Part shown: in pieces, positions 62,747 to 64,000 of the stretch
Numbering within the stretch: the stretch's first letter is position 1
Layout: every line of letters starts with the position of its first letter
Assembly: GCA_029860075.1 (NCBI GenBank)
Contig: JAOUBX010000008.1
Location: 1 to 64,000 of the forward strand
Length of the DNA stretch: 64,000 bases
Origin: Deltaproteobacteria bacterium
Lineage (GTDB): Bacteria; Desulfobacterota; JADFVX01
Direction: 5' to 3'
Position numbers and translations under genes: made by a program
Notes under the pieces: generated by a model
Told to the model about the DNA's origin: nothing
What the model saw: the letters and a program-made list of their open reading frames with translations, nothing else
The model's database searches: none

Positions 62747-63187
62747 TCAAGGCAGTCTGTTCAGTATCATCCAGTAAAATCCGAGATCCGAGATGGTTTT
62801 GGCAAAGTCTTCGAAGTTAATGGGTTTGGTAATATAACTGTTGACGCCAAACTGGTAACTTTCAACAATATCTCTCTCCTCACTGGATGAAGTGACCACC
62901 ACAACAGGTATGCCCTTTGTCCGCTCATCGGACTTGATCCTTTTTAAAACCTCGATTCCGTCCACCTTGGGCAGTCTCAGATCGAGCATGACCAGTTTTG
63001 GGGCATTTTTTATACTCCCGTCGGCATGGTTGCCCTGGCCAAACAAAAAATCGATCGCTTCGGCGCCGTCTTTTACCCAGACCAGTTTGTTGGCGAGATT
63101 ACGTTTTTTCAGCGCCCTTATTGCCAGTTCCGCATCAGCCAGTGTGTCCTCAACTAAAAGGATTTCCACTTCGCCTGAACTCGTCAT
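62747..63187 (-). CDS. Receiver protein (Rcp1-type CheY-like)
   Basis: A 146-residue receiver with the extended loop typical of receivers that pair with phytochrome-like kinases: ED pair, [10 protein letters not shown] loop, Asp69 ([13 protein letters not shown]), VTSSSE and [11 protein letters not shown]. The adjacent gene on the same strand encodes a kinase with the SHDLRAPLRAIDGF core, so the two are likely partners. GAGGAGAGAGG precedes the ATG. Confidence 0.92.
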   Translation of the reverse strand: MTSSGEVEILLVEDTLADAELAIRALKKRNLANKLVWVKDGAEAIDFLFGQGNHADGSIKNAPKLVMLDLRLPKVDGIEVLKRIKSDERTKGIPVVVVTSSSEERDIVESYQFGVNSYITKPINFEDFAKTISDLGFYWMILNRLP

Positions 63188-63314
63188 ACCTCTCTCCTCT
63201 TAATCGTTATTTACTTTCCAAATTGAAAAGGAAGCTCTATCCATCATTTAAAAGTTTTCAAGAAGAGCTATAATTTTTTTCTCCAGGCGCTCTTTGACTC
63301 TTTGAAAAAGCGGG

Positions 63315-64000
63315 TCACCGCTCCCTGGGGAGAGAAAAATAAAAGGTCGCCCCTTCTTCTGTTTTTCCCTCAGCCCAGATTCGCCCGCCATGCTTTTCGA
63401 TGATCCGCTTGACGATAGAAAGACCGGCGCCTGTTCCTTCGAATTCCTCTACTCCATGGAGCCGCTGAAAAACACCAAAGAGCTTGTCTTTGTAATCCAT
63501 ATCGAAGCCGACGCCATTATCCTTAATACTGTATATCTTTTCTTCTCCTTCAATTTTACCCGCCATTTCAATGATTGCAAGGTCCCTTGTCCTTGTAAAT
63601 TTGACGGCATTGGAAAGGAGGTTGGTCAAAACCTGCCGGATCATGGGGCGGTCGCCAAAGACAGCGGGGAGCTTACCGGCTTTAAAACTTATCTTACGCT
63701 CCGGCGCCGCTGATTTAAGTTCATTAAAAATGTCATCTGCAAGCGCTTTCATATTGATGCGGCATATGTTTATTTCCTTTCGTCCCATGCGGGAAAAATT
63801 GAGAATATCGTCTATGAGCCGCCCCATCCTGTTTGCATTATCTCTGACAATACTTAAATAGCGTTGCCCTTCTTCATCGACCTTATGGCTATACTCTTCC
63901 AGCAATATTCGTGAAAAACCGTCAATGGCCCTGAGCGGCGCCCTGAGATCATGAGAAACAGAGTAACTAAAACCCTCCAGGTCCTTCACTGCCGCTTCCA
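63315..64000 (-). CDS. Histidine kinase (phytochrome-like core), runs off the window
   Basis: The visible C-terminal 228 codons encode HisKA with SVSHDLRAPLRAIDGF and a HATPase (LLSNAVKFTRTRD, DNGVGFDM, EGTGAGLSIVKRI). The frame is open to the right edge (EAAVKDLEGFSYSVSHDL), so the true start and any PAS, GAF or PHY sensory domains lie outside the window; the internal GTG near 63989 is not a start. The SHDLRAPL core with a partner Rcp1-type receiver is common in bacteriophytochrome systems, but also in other PAS kinases. Confidence 0.85.
   Translation of the reverse strand, partial: EAAVKDLEGFSYSVSHDLRAPLRAIDGFSRILLEEYSHKVDEEGQRYLSIVRDNANRMGRLIDDILNFSRMGRKEINICRINMKALADDIFNELKSAAPERKISFKAGKLPAVFGDRPMIRQVLTNLLSNAVKFTRTRDLAIIEMAGKIEGEEKIYSIKDNGVGFDMDYKDKLFGVFQRLHGVEEFEGTGAGLSIVKRIIEKHGGRIWAEGKTEEGATFYFSLPRER

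Overview
The window looks like a chromosome segment of a Gram-negative bacterium, most plausibly a deltaproteobacterium in the broad sense (Desulfobacterota or a neighbour). This is inferred from gene content: signal-peptide and lipobox proteins, TonB-dependent receptors, an OmpA-domain outer-membrane barrel, a sigma-54 activator, an HD-GYP protein and very many PAS/GAF/REC signalling proteins. No rRNA, tRNA or CRISPR array was seen. The only classical housekeeping gene is proS (minus strand, 41205-42917).

Region 1 (1-7.9 kb) is an accessory stretch: a cut-off beta-helix protein, a SUFU-like protein preceded by a coding remnant, a complete XcyI/Cfr9I-type restriction-modification pair (predicted site CCCGGG), a lipoprotein, a decayed toxin-antitoxin module (antitoxin with ATA where ATG is expected, toxin cut short), and two secreted or unknown proteins. 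Region 2 (7.9-25.4 kb) is the most striking. A REC-PAS-kinase and an NtrC-type sigma-54 activator are followed by a large perfect palindrome, a sigma-54-like -24/-12 promoter and a six-gene operon. The operon encodes a Cys-rich small protein, three or four secreted DUF11 (conserved-repeat) or related proteins, and a 2039-residue protein joining DUF11, OmpA-type peptidoglycan-binding and outer-membrane beta-barrel parts. I read it as a regulated cell-surface fibre or envelope system.

Region 3 (25.4-28.8 kb) holds minus-strand exported proteins: a hypothetical, an SGNH-like hydrolase and a small outer-membrane barrel. Several of these, and the beta-helix gene at the left edge, share a promoter of fixed geometry (TTTACA-N17-TATAAA with a conserved spacer). 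Region 4 (28.9-37.2 kb) has two closely related TonB receptors flanking a KAS III-like enzyme, an acetolactate-synthase-like ThDP enzyme and an orphan ABC substrate-binding protein. The second receptor carries a one-base frameshift. Region 5 (37.4-43.4 kb) has a lipoprotein plus transglutaminase-like pair, a membrane glycosyltransferase, proS and a small zinc-ribbon gene.

Region 6 (43.6-64.0 kb) is an almost unbroken block of phosphorelay genes: a 1440-residue multi-PAS kinase with its LuxR-type regulator, four or five other kinases, several stand-alone receivers, an HD-GYP c-di-GMP phosphodiesterase, and three proteins that end in the same short coiled-coil motif without any kinase domain. 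The last gene runs off the right edge. Dispersed hairpin repeats (48.6 and 62.6 kb, with a related tail at 42.95 kb) sit between these genes.
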